A stretch of DNA of 64,000 bases from Novosphingobium sp. (GTDB taxonomy: Bacteria > Pseudomonadota > Alphaproteobacteria > Sphingomonadales > Sphingomonadaceae), in contig JACKKY010000001.1 of NCBI GenBank assembly GCA_024236175.1, positions 1,550,001 through 1,614,000 on the forward strand, written 5' to 3'. This document shows positions 23,820 to 32,884 of the stretch, piece by piece. Both the position numbers and the translations under genes were made by a program. Each line of letters starts with the position of its first letter. Position 1 is the stretch's first letter. The notes beneath the pieces are model-generated. The model worked only from the letters and a program-made list of their open reading frames with translations. It did no database searches and was not told where the DNA came from.

Positions 23820-26800
23820 GTTTCGACGCCGGCTTCCTTGACCGGACCGTACCCGGCAATCAGGTCCGGAGCCGCCGCCAGTTCCACCGCGGCGTGCATG
23901 GTTTCCGGTGTAACCTTCGCAGCGACGTCGCGAACAAGGTCGCGGTATTCGCAGATGAGGGCACGCTCGAGCTTCCGGTCGGCCTGCCAGCCGAGCGGAT
24001 CGAATGCCGTGCCGCGCAGGCCCTTGAGCTTGGCAAGCAGGCGGAAGCCGGGAAACACCAGCCAGCCCGGAACCGCCACTTTCTTGGGTCGACCGGTCTT
24101 CGCGTCCTTGGTCCACGAGATCAGGGGCGATCCGAGATGGATTTTCAGCTTCACATCGCCGGCGAACTGGTCCGACAGCGCCTCGCGGAACTCGGGGCGC
24201 GAATAGAGGCGGGCGACTTCGTATTCGTCCTTGTAGGCCATCAGCTTGCCGAGGCTGCGGGCGACTTCGACCATGAAGGCCTCGCACGCGCCGAGCCCGC
24301 GCGTTTTGAGGATGCCACCGATCTCGTCGAGGAATGCGCGGTATTCGTCGGCATAGGCCGTGTTCTGATAGGCACCCAGCAGCTTCGCGCGGCTCTCCGT
24401 CACTTCGGCCAGCGTGCGCGGGAAGGGCTTCTTATGCAGCGGCGCATCGGCCAGCTCGAACAGGTCCTCCGCGCTCTCCGCCGCAAGCCGGCCCAGCGCC
24501 AGAGCGGCGAGGTTGGCCCTGGCGGCCACGCCGTTCAGGCGGATCGCTTCCTCGATCGATTCGAGCGCGACAGGCAGCAGGCCCTTCTGCGCGGCGAAGC
24601 CCACCATCATCAGGTTCGTGAAGATCGAATCGCCGAGCAACCGGGAGGCGAGCGCTCCGGCCCGCAGCGTCGCGATGTTCTCGGGCGCGACCCGCTTGCC
24701 GATGGCGGCAAGGAAGCGGGTCGCGGTAAGGTCGAGATTGCGGTTGGTCTGGAATTCGCCAGTCGGCACCACGTCTTCGTTTGCGAGCACCCTGCTGTCG
24801 GGCCGGGCCAGCGCCAGCACGTCGGGACCGGAGCCGACGACAAGGTCGCAGGCAATCACAACGTCGGCCTGCCCGGTGCCGAGCCGGGCGGAAGGAATGG
24901 CGTCGGTGTCCCTGCCGATCCGGATATGGCTGGTCACCGCGCCGCCCTTTTGCGCCATGCCGGTCTGGTCGAGCACCTTGGCGGCCTTGCCTTCCAGGTG
25001 GGCGGCCATCGCCAGGATCGCGCCGACCGTCAGCACCCCGGTGCCGCCGATCCCGGTCACAAGCAGCGCCTGCGGTCGCTGCGAAATGTCCAGCACGGGC
25101 GGATCGGGAAGATTCGCGACCTTCGCCGCCAGCGCCGCGTCGTCGAACGTCCGCTTCGCAAGGGTGCCACCCTCGACGCTGACGAAAGAGGGGCAGAAGC
25201 CCTTGATGCAGCTGTAGTCCTTGTTGCAGGTCGACTGGTCGATCCTGCGCTTGCGGCCGAATTCGGTCTCGACCGGCGTCACGGAAAGGCAGTTGGACTG
25301 CACCGAGCAATCGCCGCAGCCCTCGCAGACGGCGGTATTGATGAAGAGGCGTCGGTCGGGGTCAGCATAGGCCCCGCGTTTCCTGCGTCGCCGTTTCTCG
25401 TTGGCGCAGGTCTGCTCGTAGACGATCGCCGTCGTGCCCTTGAGCTCGCGCAGCCTGCGCTGCACGGCATCGAGATCGTCGCGATGGTGGATTTCCACGC
25501 CGGGCGGCAAGTCGCCGGACTTGAAGCGCGAGGGGTCCTCGCTCACCAGCACGACCGGCGAAACGCCCTCGGTCACCAGTTCGCGCACGATCTGCTCGGG
25601 GCTGAGCGAACCTTCCGCAGGCTGGCCGCCGGTCATGGCAACGGCGTCGTTGTAGAGGATCTTGAAGGTGACGTTGCTTTTCGCCGCGACCGAGGCGCGG
25701 ATCGTCAGCAGGCCGGAATGGGTGTAGGTGCCGTCGCCCAGGTTCTGGAACATGTGCGGCGTTTCGACATAGCTCTGGGCGCCGACCCAGGGCATGCCCT
25801 CCTGCCCCATGCTGACGGTCTGCATCGTCCGCCGCTCGGGCATGAAATGGGCGAGGCCGTGGCATCCGGTCGCGCCCATCGCGTTGGACCCTTCCGGCAC
25901 AAGCGTACTGGTGTTGTGCGGGCATCCCGAGCAGAAATAGGCGGCGCGGATCGCGGTGAGCTTGAGGTCGTGCGTACTCCCCTCAAGGTCGCGCAACGCG
26001 GCATTGCGGGCCGCCGCCTCGTCGCCAAGCATGCCCAGCGCCGAAAGCCGCTTGACCAGCGCGCGCCTCACCGAGCCGGGATCGAACACGCCGATTTCGG
26101 GCAGCAGGGCTTTCCCGTCCGGCTCGGCCTTGCCCGAAAGCGCAGGCGCGCCGGTGCGGCCGTAGAAGATCCGGGCAAGCTGCTCCTCGATGAAGGAGCG
26201 CTTCTCTTCGACGACGAACACTTCGCTGCTGCCGCCGCAGGCCTGCCGCGCGAAGGCGGCGTCCATCGGCCAGACCAGCCCGAGCTTGACGACGCGCAGG
26301 CCGATATCCCGGCACTTCGCTTCGTCGAGGCCGAGATCGGCGAGCGCCTGGCAGACGTCGAGCCAGGCCTTGCCGGCGCTGACGATCGTCAGTTTCGGAT
26401 CGGGCGCGGGGTGGCTGATGCGGTCGAGCGGGTTCAGGCTGGCGAACAGCGGAACGATCGGCAGGCGCTGCTCGATCACAGCCTGCTCCTGCTGCAGCGC
26501 CGACATGTTGATCCGCAGGTTGGGCGAGATGCCTTCGGGCAACTCGGGCATGGCGATCGGGAAGCTGTGCCCGGGCAATGTCACGGTGGTCGTCAGGTCG
26601 AGCGTGTCGGTCACCGCCTTGATCGCGACATAGAGCCCGCTTGCGCGCGACAGGGCCCAGCCCAGCTGGCCCATCGAAAGGATCTCTTCGGTGGTCGCCG
26701 GATACAGCATCGGCACCATCGCCGTGACCATCACATGTTCCGACTGGTGCGCGGTCAGCGACGATTTGGCGGCATGGTCGTCGCCGCACAGCAACAGCGC

Positions 26801-27217
26801 CCCGCCGTTGCGATGCGTGCCCTCGAAATTGGCGGCCTTGATCGCCTCGCCCGCGCGTTCGACACCGACGCCCTTCGCGTACCACAGCGCAAAGACGCCA
26901 TCGACGCGGGGCTTGCCGTACCAGCCGAGCTGCTGGGTGCCGCGCACCGAGGTTGCCGCCAGCTCCTCGTTCAGGCCGGGCTCGAAGCGGATGTCGTGCT
27001 CCTGCAGCAGCTTCTCGCTCGCCCACAGTTGCGCATCCAGCGTGGTGATCGGCGAACCGCGATAGCCGGTGACGTAGCCGGCGGTGTTCAGCCCAGCGGC
27101 CCTGTCGCGCCTCGCCTGGTCGAGCAGCAGGCGCACGACACCCTGCAGCGAGGAGAGCATCACCTGTCCGTCGCTCTGGGTATATTTGTCGTTCAGCGTG
27201 ACGACCGTCTTGGTCAC
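23726..27217 (-). CDS. Indolepyruvate ferredoxin oxidoreductase family protein (fused)
   Basis: An 1163-residue fused 2-oxoacid:ferredoxin oxidoreductase. N-terminal pyrimidine domain (GYRGSPITTLDAQ), TPP-binding domain (CSGCPHNTSTLVPEGS, GATGCHG, QNLGDGTYTHSG, YNDAVAMTGGQPAEG), a ferredoxin-like Cys cluster CEGCGDCSVQSNC, and a C-terminal gamma domain beginning TGIGGTGVLTVG. It decarboxylates aryl- or branched 2-oxo acids to acyl-CoA. The start is GTG at 27217, after GGGGAA. It is divergent from the CoA-transferase gene. Its 3' end overlaps the GbsR gene tail. Confidence 0.88.
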   Translation of the reverse strand: MTKTVVTLNDKYTQSDGQVMLSSLQGVVRLLLDQARRDRAAGLNTAGYVTGYRGSPITTLDAQLWASEKLLQEHDIRFEPGLNEELAATSVRGTQQLGWYGKPRVDGVFALWYAKGVGVERAGEAIKAANFEGTHRNGGALLLCGDDHAAKSSLTAHQSEHVMVTAMVPMLYPATTEEILSMGQLGWALSRASGLYVAIKAVTDTLDLTTTVTLPGHSFPIAMPELPEGISPNLRINMSALQQEQAVIEQRLPIVPLFASLNPLDRISHPAPDPKLTIVSAGKAWLDVCQALADLGLDEAKCRDIGLRVVKLGLVWPMDAAFARQACGGSSEVFVVEEKRSFIEEQLARIFYGRTGAPALSGKAEPDGKALLPEIGVFDPGSVRRALVKRLSALGMLGDEAAARNAALRDLEGSTHDLKLTAIRAAYFCSGCPHNTSTLVPEGSNAMGATGCHGLAHFMPERRTMQTVSMGQEGMPWVGAQSYVETPHMFQNLGDGTYTHSGLLTIRASVAAKSNVTFKILYNDAVAMTGGQPAEGSLSPEQIVRELVTEGVSPVVLVSEDPSRFKSGDLPPGVEIHHRDDLDAVQRRLRELKGTTAIVYEQTCANEKRRRRKRGAYADPDRRLFINTAVCEGCGDCSVQSNCLSVTPVETEFGRKRRIDQSTCNKDYSCIKGFCPSFVSVEGGTLAKRTFDDAALAAKVANLPDPPVLDISQRPQALLVTGIGGTGVLTVGAILAMAAHLEGKAAKVLDQTGMAQKGGAVTSHIRIGRDTDAIPSARLGTGQADVVIACDLVVGSGPDVLALARPDSRVLANEDVVPTGEFQTNRNLDLTATRFLAAIGKRVAPENIATLRAGALASRLLGDSIFTNLMMVGFAAQKGLLPVALESIEEAIRLNGVAARANLAALALGRLAAESAEDLFELADAPLHKKPFPRTLAEVTESRAKLLGAYQNTAYADEYRAFLDEIGGILKTRGLGACEAFMVEVARSLGKLMAYKDEYEVARLYSRPEFREALSDQFAGDVKLKIHLGSPLISWTKDAKTGRPKKVAVPGWLVFPGFRLLAKLKGLRGTAFDPLGWQADRKLERALICEYRDLVRDVAAKVTPETMHAAVELAAAPDLIAGYGPVKEAGVETYRVRVAELLGKLGDGSSPSGTPSTAEAIPA

Positions 27218-27392
27218 GTCTTCCCCGGTTGTTCTCGTGTGAAAATCGGACTTTCCAGATGGGAAAGAACGATGCAAGCGGCAAGCGCCCTTGCGCCGCA
27301 GGGGTCAATTGAGCTTGCGGGGGCGCGATGGGTGTTCGTGCCACCACCTTTGGACGATCGCTCCTTGCAATCGCGTGGAGCTGGTGGTGTTA

Positions 27393-27429
27393 CTTTGCTG
27401 AGCAAAGCCGATTCTGTCCGTTCCGGACA
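27393..27429. promoter_or_regulatory. Two palindromes upstream of the CoA-transferase gene
   Basis: CTTTGC-TGA-GCAAAG (27393-27407) and TGTCCG-TTC-CGGACA (27415-27429) are both perfect 6-3-6 dyads, 7 bp apart. They end 14 bp before the ATG, in a divergent intergenic region. The second fits a TetR-type operator in style. No regulator gene is adjacent, so the cognate protein is unknown. Confidence 0.45.
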
Positions 27430-27443
27430 AGGGAGATTCACGG

Positions 27444-28667
27444 ATGACGAAAGTGATGGAGGGCGTGCGCGTCCTCGAAGTTGCGCAATATACCTTTGTA
27501 CCCGCCGCCGGTGCGGTAATGGCCGACTGGGGCGCGGACGTGGTCAAGATCGAACACCCCGTTACCGGCGATGCCCAGCGCGGCTTCCTGCGCATCGGCG
27601 CGATGCCCGTAACGCCCGATCGCAACACCGTGATGGAGCATCCCAATCGCGGCAAGCGCTCCGTCGGCGTCGACCTTACTACCGAGGAAGGCCGCGAGCT
27701 GGTGTACCGTATCGCGAAGACGGCCGATGTGTTCCTCACCAATTACCTGCCATCGGCAAGGCAGAAGCTGAAAATCGATCTCGAACACATCCGGGCGGTC
27801 AATCCGGACATCATCTACGCGCGCGGCAGCGCGCACGGCGACAAGGGCCCCGAACGGGAGGTCGGCGGGTTCGACGGCACGGCTTTCTGGACCCGCGGCG
27901 GTATCGGCTATGCGCTTACGCCCGAGGAGCTGCCGGGCATCATGGCGCAGGGCATCCCCGCCTTCGGCGATACGATCGGCGGCACCTTCATCGCCGGCGG
28001 CATCGCGGCTGCGCTGTTCAAGCGCGAACGCACCGGCGAGACCAGCGAGCTTGACGTTTCGCTGCTGTCCACCGCGACATGGGCGCAGGCAAGCCGGCTG
28101 TGCATGGCGATGGAATACGGTGCGGAGATCCGCTCGCCCTATCCCAAGTCCGGCTGTACGCCGGGCAACCCCTTCATGGGCAATTTCATCACTTCGGACG
28201 GCGGCACGATCAACCTGTGCGTGCTCGCGCCGGCCAAGTATCTGCGCGACACCTTCGAGCATCTCGGGCTTGGCGAGATGGCCGACGACGAACGCTTTTC
28301 GACGGTCCAGAAACTGCTGGAAAACTGGGAGCCGGCGGGCGAGGCCGTTTCCAAGGCGATCGGCGCGAAGACCTTTGCCTACTGGCGCGACCACCTGAGG
28401 ACGATGAAGGGTCAATGGGCCCCGGCGCAGAGCGGCGCCGATGTTGCCAGCGACGAGCAGGCGGTGGCCAACGACATGATCGTGGAAGTGGAAGGCTCTG
28501 GCGGCGAGCCGATCAGGCTGATCCGCAGCCCGGTGCAGTTCGATCATGAGCCGCTGGAGACGACGCGCGCGCCGCAGGCCTCGGAGCATACGGAAATGTT
28601 CCTGATGGAGCTGGGCCTCGAATGGGACGAGATCGAGAAGCTCAAGGCCAGCGGCGCCATCGCGTAA
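27444..28667 (+). CDS. CaiB/BaiF family CoA transferase
   Basis: A 407-residue family III CoA transferase. N-terminal VRVLEVAQYTFVPAAGAVMADWGADVVKIEHP and the catalytic Asp in GGFDGTAFWTRGG are diagnostic, as is IPAFGDTIGG. It exchanges CoA between carboxylic acids without ATP or acts as a racemase-type enzyme. Coupled (12-bp gap) to the crotonase gene downstream, it would activate an acid released or consumed there. The donor and acceptor are unknown. Confidence 0.85.
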   Translation: MTKVMEGVRVLEVAQYTFVPAAGAVMADWGADVVKIEHPVTGDAQRGFLRIGAMPVTPDRNTVMEHPNRGKRSVGVDLTTEEGRELVYRIAKTADVFLTNYLPSARQKLKIDLEHIRAVNPDIIYARGSAHGDKGPEREVGGFDGTAFWTRGGIGYALTPEELPGIMAQGIPAFGDTIGGTFIAGGIAAALFKRERTGETSELDVSLLSTATWAQASRLCMAMEYGAEIRSPYPKSGCTPGNPFMGNFITSDGGTINLCVLAPAKYLRDTFEHLGLGEMADDERFSTVQKLLENWEPAGEAVSKAIGAKTFAYWRDHLRTMKGQWAPAQSGADVASDEQAVANDMIVEVEGSGGEPIRLIRSPVQFDHEPLETTRAPQASEHTEMFLMELGLEWDEIEKLKASGAIA

Positions 28668-28679
28668 GGGGGAAATCCG

Positions 28680-29453
28680 ATGACTGAACTGAGCGACTAC
28701 GCGGACAAGTACCACTGCATCAATTTCTCCCGCAGCGACGGCGTGCTCGAAATGACGATGCATTCCCGCGGCGGACCGGCGAAATGGGGCACATCGCTGA
28801 AGAGCCTCCACGCCGAACTGGGCCACGCCTTCATGGATGTCGCGCGCGACTATGAAAACAAGGTCGTGATCCTGACCGGGACCGGGGACAGCTTCATTTC
28901 CGAAATGGATCCGGAAGAACCGTTCCCGGAGCCGAGCCTCGCCCATATGTGGCCGCGTATCCAGGACGAGGGGCTTGCGCTGCTGAACAACCTGCTGGCG
29001 ATCCCGGTGCCGATGATCGGCGCGGTCAACGGTCCGGCGCTGATCCATGCCGAGCTGGCAGTGCTGTGCGACATCGTGCTTGCTGCCGACCAGGCCGAAT
29101 TCGCGGACCTCGCCCATGTACCGGGCGGGGCGGTGCCGGGCGACGGCGTCCATACCGTGTGGCCGATGCTGCTCGGCCCCAACCGCGGGCGCTATTTCCT
29201 GCTGACGGGAGAGCGCATCGGCGCGGACGAAGCGACGCGCCTGGGCTTCGTCGCCGAGGTGCTGGGCAAGGATGCACTGCTGCCGCGCGCCCGCGAGCTG
29301 GCGGCGCAGCTGGCCCGGCTTCCGGCCCTGACCCTTCGGCACACGCGCTCTGTCCTCGTCCGTGAATTGCGGCGACGCATGTTCGACGAACTGTCCAACG
29401 GGCTTGCGCATGAGGGACTGGCGATGCTGTGCCCCTCGCCGGACCAGGGTTAG
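28680..29453 (+). CDS. Crotonase-fold C-C hydrolase resembling 6-oxocamphor hydrolase
   Basis: A 257-residue crotonase superfamily member that does not look like an ordinary enoyl-CoA hydratase. The block HVPGGAVPGDG followed by WPMLLGPNRGRYFLLTGE is very close to what I recall of 6-oxocamphor hydrolase. The catalytic residues of that enzyme (His122, His145, Asp154, Glu244) have counterparts here at His123, His146, Asp155 and Glu245, and His44 may match His45. Such enzymes cleave beta-diketones by a retro-Claisen step without CoA. It follows the CoA-transferase gene by 12 bp and ends tail-to-tail with the nitrobindin-like gene. Confidence 0.7.
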   Translation: MTELSDYADKYHCINFSRSDGVLEMTMHSRGGPAKWGTSLKSLHAELGHAFMDVARDYENKVVILTGTGDSFISEMDPEEPFPEPSLAHMWPRIQDEGLALLNNLLAIPVPMIGAVNGPALIHAELAVLCDIVLAADQAEFADLAHVPGGAVPGDGVHTVWPMLLGPNRGRYFLLTGERIGADEATRLGFVAEVLGKDALLPRARELAAQLARLPALTLRHTRSVLVRELRRRMFDELSNGLAHEGLAMLCPSPDQG

Positions 29454-30115
29454 CGGGCCAGCGGATTGGGGGCGGCAGCAGCCACGCGCGTCAGCCGGTT
29501 GGTGTCGCGGTGGTGGAACGGATCGCTTTGCCCCTTGATCGTCATCACCGTGTCTTCGTCGTAGGACCACGTGCCGTCTTCATGCACCGTGACGGTGATC
29601 GTGAAGCTGTCGGTACGGAAGTTCTCCTCGAGATAGGGGTTCGAGCAGATTCCGTAGTCCGTGGCGCCGCGGCTGGCTGACAGCGTGAACTGCTTGGCGT
29701 CCGGCTTCGCCTTGCCGACCGCCAGCACTGTCTGGCCGCGCGGGATCGAGAGGCTGTGCATCACGGTTTCGGTTGCCGGCTCCCACAGCCAGTAGCCGAC
29801 CTGATCGTGATAGGTGCCGATCTCGCCCGGCCTTGTCATCCGGGTATGATACCGCAGCGCGAAGAGCAGTTGCGGTCCGTTGCTGCCCGGATCGACCGGC
29901 TGCAGTTCGATTCTCTCATGGAAGGACTCGGTTCGCGCCCCTTCCTGCTTCGGCGCGATATCGACGCCCTTCATGCCTTCCCAGACGCCGGCGAGCGGAG
30001 CCAGCGGGCCGAGGCTGGCCAGCGTGTCGACCGTGAGATTGCCGGGTTCGGCATAGATATCGGGCGGATAGACAGATATTCGCGACTCCAGCGGCTCCGA
30101 TGCTCGATCGGCCAT
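29450..30115 (-). CDS. Nitrobindin-like/FABP family beta-barrel protein
   Basis: A 221-residue protein with a 10-stranded-barrel pattern. GVWEGMKG matches the nitrobindin GxWxGxG element, and the C-terminal HHRDTNRLTRV has the His-then-LTRV ending seen near the haem-binding His of nitrobindins. It may bind haem or a hydrophobic ligand. The ATG at 30115 excludes an unconserved extension to 30400 that would overlap sthA. Its stop codon overlaps that of the convergent crotonase gene. Confidence 0.7.
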   Translation of the reverse strand: MADRASEPLESRISVYPPDIYAEPGNLTVDTLASLGPLAPLAGVWEGMKGVDIAPKQEGARTESFHERIELQPVDPGSNGPQLLFALRYHTRMTRPGEIGTYHDQVGYWLWEPATETVMHSLSIPRGQTVLAVGKAKPDAKQFTLSASRGATDYGICSNPYLEENFRTDSFTITVTVHEDGTWSYDEDTVMTIKGQSDPFHHRDTNRLTRVAAAAPNPLAR

Positions 30116-30139
30116 AAAATTCCGTGTTGCAATATTTCC

Positions 30140-30157
30140 TATTGCAGTGCAGCAATA
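30140..30157. promoter_or_regulatory. Palindrome TATTGC-N6-GCAATA between divergent genes
   Basis: A perfect 6-6-6 dyad lies between the nitrobindin-like gene (-) and sthA (+). A further TTGCAATA half-site is at 30127-30134. Repeated TTGC/GCAA half-sites suggest an operator for a dimeric regulator; which one is unknown. Confidence 0.4.
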
Positions 30158-30224
30158 CGCATGGTGGGATAAAAACCGGGCGTCTCCCGCCGTTCTTTCC
30201 GTCAATAGAACCTGGAGAGAGCAA

Positions 30225-31682
30225 TTGGCCAGTTTCGATTTCGTGGTCCTAGGCAGCGGTCCGGCCGGTCGCCGCGCAGCAGTGCAGGCGGCCAAGCTCG
30301 GCAAGTCGGTGCTGGTGGTGGACAACCGGACGCAAGTGGGCGGGGTTTCGGTGCATACCGGCACCATTCCCTCCAAGACGCTGCGAGAGACTGCGCTCAA
30401 TCTCTCCGGATGGCGCGAACGGGGCTTTTACGGCCAGTCCTACCGGGTCAAGAACGATATCTGCGCCGCCGACCTTTCGGCACGGCTGGGCAAGACGCTG
30501 GAACACGAGATCTCGGTTCTGGAACACCAGTTCGCCCGCAACGGGGTCAAGACGATGATCGGCTGGGGCCGTTTCCTCGACTCACACCGCATCACCGTGT
30601 CCTGTTCCACCGGCGACCGCGAGGCCGAAGAAGTGGTTGAGGCGGAAAAGGTGCTGATTTCGGTGGGGACGCATCCCTACCGGCCGAAGGGCATTCCCTT
30701 CAACGGCCACAACGTGCTCGACAGCGACGACTTCATCGTCACGCCGAACGTACCGCGCAGCCTCACGGTGATCGGCGCCGGCGTCATCGGGCTCGAATAC
30801 GCCACGATCTTCAGCGCGCTCGACGTGCCGGTGACGCTCATCGAGCCGCGCGACAGTTTCCTCGATTTCATGGACCGCGAAATCGTCGAGCACCTGACCT
30901 ACCTCATGCGCGAGCGCGGCATGGCGCTCAAGCTGGGCGGCGAGGTCTCGAAGGTTCGCTTCGCGGCCGACGGATCGCCGGTCTGCGTGCTCAAGGACGG
31001 ACGCCAGGTCGGCTCGGAAGTCCTGCTTTTCACGGCCGGGCGCATGGGGGCGACCGGCAAGCTCAATCTCGATGCCTGCGGCCTGACGCCGGATTCGCGG
31101 GGGCGGCTGGCCGTCGATCCCGTGACGTTCCAGACCGAAGTGCCGCACATCTATGCCGCAGGCGACGTCATCGGTTTTCCGAGCCTGGCGTCGACGTCGA
31201 TGGAGCAGGGCCGGACTGCGGCCTGCCATGCTTTCGGCGAACAGGGCCCCGCGCCCGACCAGTGCTTTCCGCTTGGCATCTATGCGGTTCCCGAGCTCTC
31301 TTCCGTCGGCCTGACCGAAGAGGAAGTGCGGGCCAAGGGGATCGCCTATGACTGCGGCATCGCCCGGTTCAAGGAAACCTCGCGCGGGCACATCATGGGC
31401 ATTTCCTCGGGTATGCTGAAGATGATCGTCGAAATCGGCACGCGGCGTGTGCTGGGCGTGCACATCATCGGTGAAGGTGCGACCGAGCTCATCCACATCG
31501 GCCAAGCCGTCATCAACCTGGGCGGCACGGTCGACTATTTCATCGACAACAGTTTCAATTTCCCGACGCTTGCCGAAGCCTACAAGGTGGCCGCGCTCGA
31601 TGCCTGGAACCGTCTGCGCAAGCTAGGCGAGCCGGCTGCCGCGCTCGAGGCCGTGCCCGAGGCAAAAAGGGATGCGGCCTGA
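30225..31682 (+). CDS. sthA: Soluble (Si-specific) NAD(P)+ transhydrogenase
   Basis: A 485-residue flavoprotein disulfide reductase-fold enzyme. FAD motif VVLGSGPAGRRAA, then GGVSVHTGTIPSKTLRE, where the redox-active Cys pair of lipoamide dehydrogenases is absent, as in SthA. The NAD domain has VIGAGVIGLEYA, and the C-terminal interface domain has the HIIGEGATELIHIGQ helix. It equilibrates NADH and NADPH, useful beside many NADPH-consuming oxygenases. I choose TTG at 30225, because the conserved sequence starts there and GGAGAGAG precedes it. Confidence 0.85.
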   Translation: MASFDFVVLGSGPAGRRAAVQAAKLGKSVLVVDNRTQVGGVSVHTGTIPSKTLRETALNLSGWRERGFYGQSYRVKNDICAADLSARLGKTLEHEISVLEHQFARNGVKTMIGWGRFLDSHRITVSCSTGDREAEEVVEAEKVLISVGTHPYRPKGIPFNGHNVLDSDDFIVTPNVPRSLTVIGAGVIGLEYATIFSALDVPVTLIEPRDSFLDFMDREIVEHLTYLMRERGMALKLGGEVSKVRFAADGSPVCVLKDGRQVGSEVLLFTAGRMGATGKLNLDACGLTPDSRGRLAVDPVTFQTEVPHIYAAGDVIGFPSLASTSMEQGRTAACHAFGEQGPAPDQCFPLGIYAVPELSSVGLTEEEVRAKGIAYDCGIARFKETSRGHIMGISSGMLKMIVEIGTRRVLGVHIIGEGATELIHIGQAVINLGGTVDYFIDNSFNFPTLAEAYKVAALDAWNRLRKLGEPAAALEAVPEAKRDAA

Positions 31683-31825
31683 CCGGCACCGGTCCGGCCG
31701 AACAATATAGAGATAGCGGCGCCGGTCCGTTCCCGCGCCCGGCCTTCCAAAGCATGTCCTCTCGTTGGGCGGCCGGGTGAAGGATGGACCGGCACCGCGA
31801 CCATCCAGGTCGGCGGGGCGGCGAA

Positions 31826-32851
31826 TCAGGCGTCCTGCGCCAGGTAATCCGCCAGTTTCGGAACGTCTGCGAGCGCGCGCAAGGCATCGTTGAGATGCGT
31901 GCAGCCCTCGGGACCACGCAGCTGCGCGAGCACTTCGTCGCGGATTGCGGGAAGGCGCGACCCGATCAGCCGTTGCGTATTGTGAACCGCTCCGGGGCAC
32001 TCGGAGAACGGCAGGATCCGTGCCTCGGGCTCGATCGACAGCAATTCTCCGCTTGCCAGGTCAGCCGTGGCCGACAGGCAATATTCGTGGATTGCAACGC
32101 GGCCGCCGTCTTTCCTCTTCGCGCTGTCCTGGAAAGCGGCATCGATCCGGATCAGGCCGGAAGCCTCGTCGCGTGAAACATCGATCCTGCGCGCGCGCCG
32201 GAAGCCCGGCCCGTCACTTTCGGGAAAGGCGTGCCAGCCTTCGGGGTCGGCCGGATTGCGCAGTTCGCCGGCGTCCGCTTCGGCTACGTTGCGCGAAGGC
32301 CCGTCGGGGCTGACTCCGCTGTTGCCTTCCTGCAGGCCCCAGCAAATGTTGACGCGGTCCGACATGAGCCTCTCGAACTCACCCGGTTCCATCCGGTCGC
32401 GCAGCCGCTCGGCCCAGTCGTCGTGCCATTGCGACCAGGCGAAGGCCGAAACCAGCGCTGTGCCCGAGATGTCGTCCAGCACCAGATAGATCGGCATTCC
32501 CTCGGAAATGAGTTCCGGCATTACTTCCTTGATGAACAGGCGCAGGTGATTGCCGCCGCGCACGCCGACCAGCTGGTCCAGCTTTGGCGGCGCCGGTTCG
32601 GCGCTGACCGAGGTGATGGTCTTGTCCTGAGCGAGCGTCGCCCGGTATTCGGCCTGGTCGAGAACCTTTCCGGCCCCGCCGCCGGCGGGCGTCAGGTAGT
32701 CGCGGGCGCGACCGACAAACAGGCGATCGCCCGTTTCACCTTGCGGCCAGCTGACATCGATGCTGCATGTTCGCCGTATCGACAGGCCCGGACGTACGGG
32801 CGCCGGATTGGCGGTTTTCCTGGGCGGCGGGGGGAGCGTTGTTGTTGCCAT
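31826..32851 (-). CDS. DUF2889-like protein
   Basis: A 341-residue protein. The C-terminal half has IHEYCLSATADLASGELLSI, then CPGAVHNTQRLIG and GPEGCTHLNDALRAL, matching my memory of DUF2889 (conserved Cys, LVG and GCTHL elements). The N-terminal ~150 residues are not recognised. No signal peptide or membrane segment is seen. It is the last gene of the P450 operon, 33 bp after the MDR reductase gene. DUF2889 genes recur in sphingomonad and actinobacterial catabolic operons but have no known activity. Confidence 0.6.
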   Translation of the reverse strand: MATTTLPPPPRKTANPAPVRPGLSIRRTCSIDVSWPQGETGDRLFVGRARDYLTPAGGGAGKVLDQAEYRATLAQDKTITSVSAEPAPPKLDQLVGVRGGNHLRLFIKEVMPELISEGMPIYLVLDDISGTALVSAFAWSQWHDDWAERLRDRMEPGEFERLMSDRVNICWGLQEGNSGVSPDGPSRNVAEADAGELRNPADPEGWHAFPESDGPGFRRARRIDVSRDEASGLIRIDAAFQDSAKRKDGGRVAIHEYCLSATADLASGELLSIEPEARILPFSECPGAVHNTQRLIGSRLPAIRDEVLAQLRGPEGCTHLNDALRALADVPKLADYLAQDA

Positions 32852-32884
32852 ATGGTTGGATTGTTCCCCCGATCGTCTTGATTA

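Noticed and set aside
23246..28054. A 1602-codon plus-strand open frame opposite the oxidoreductase gene
   Set aside because: It is the antisense shadow of the 1163-residue enzyme and part of the CoA-transferase gene in GC-rich DNA; its Arg/His-rich composition shows no domain.
27438..29570. A 710-codon minus-strand frame under the CoA transferase and OCH-like genes
   Set aside because: Antisense to two well-supported genes, low-complexity His/Arg-rich product.
31681..31694. Palindrome GACCGG-CA-CCGGTC at the sthA stop as a terminator
   Set aside because: The two-base loop is too small for a stable hairpin and no T-run follows; possibly chance in GC-rich DNA.
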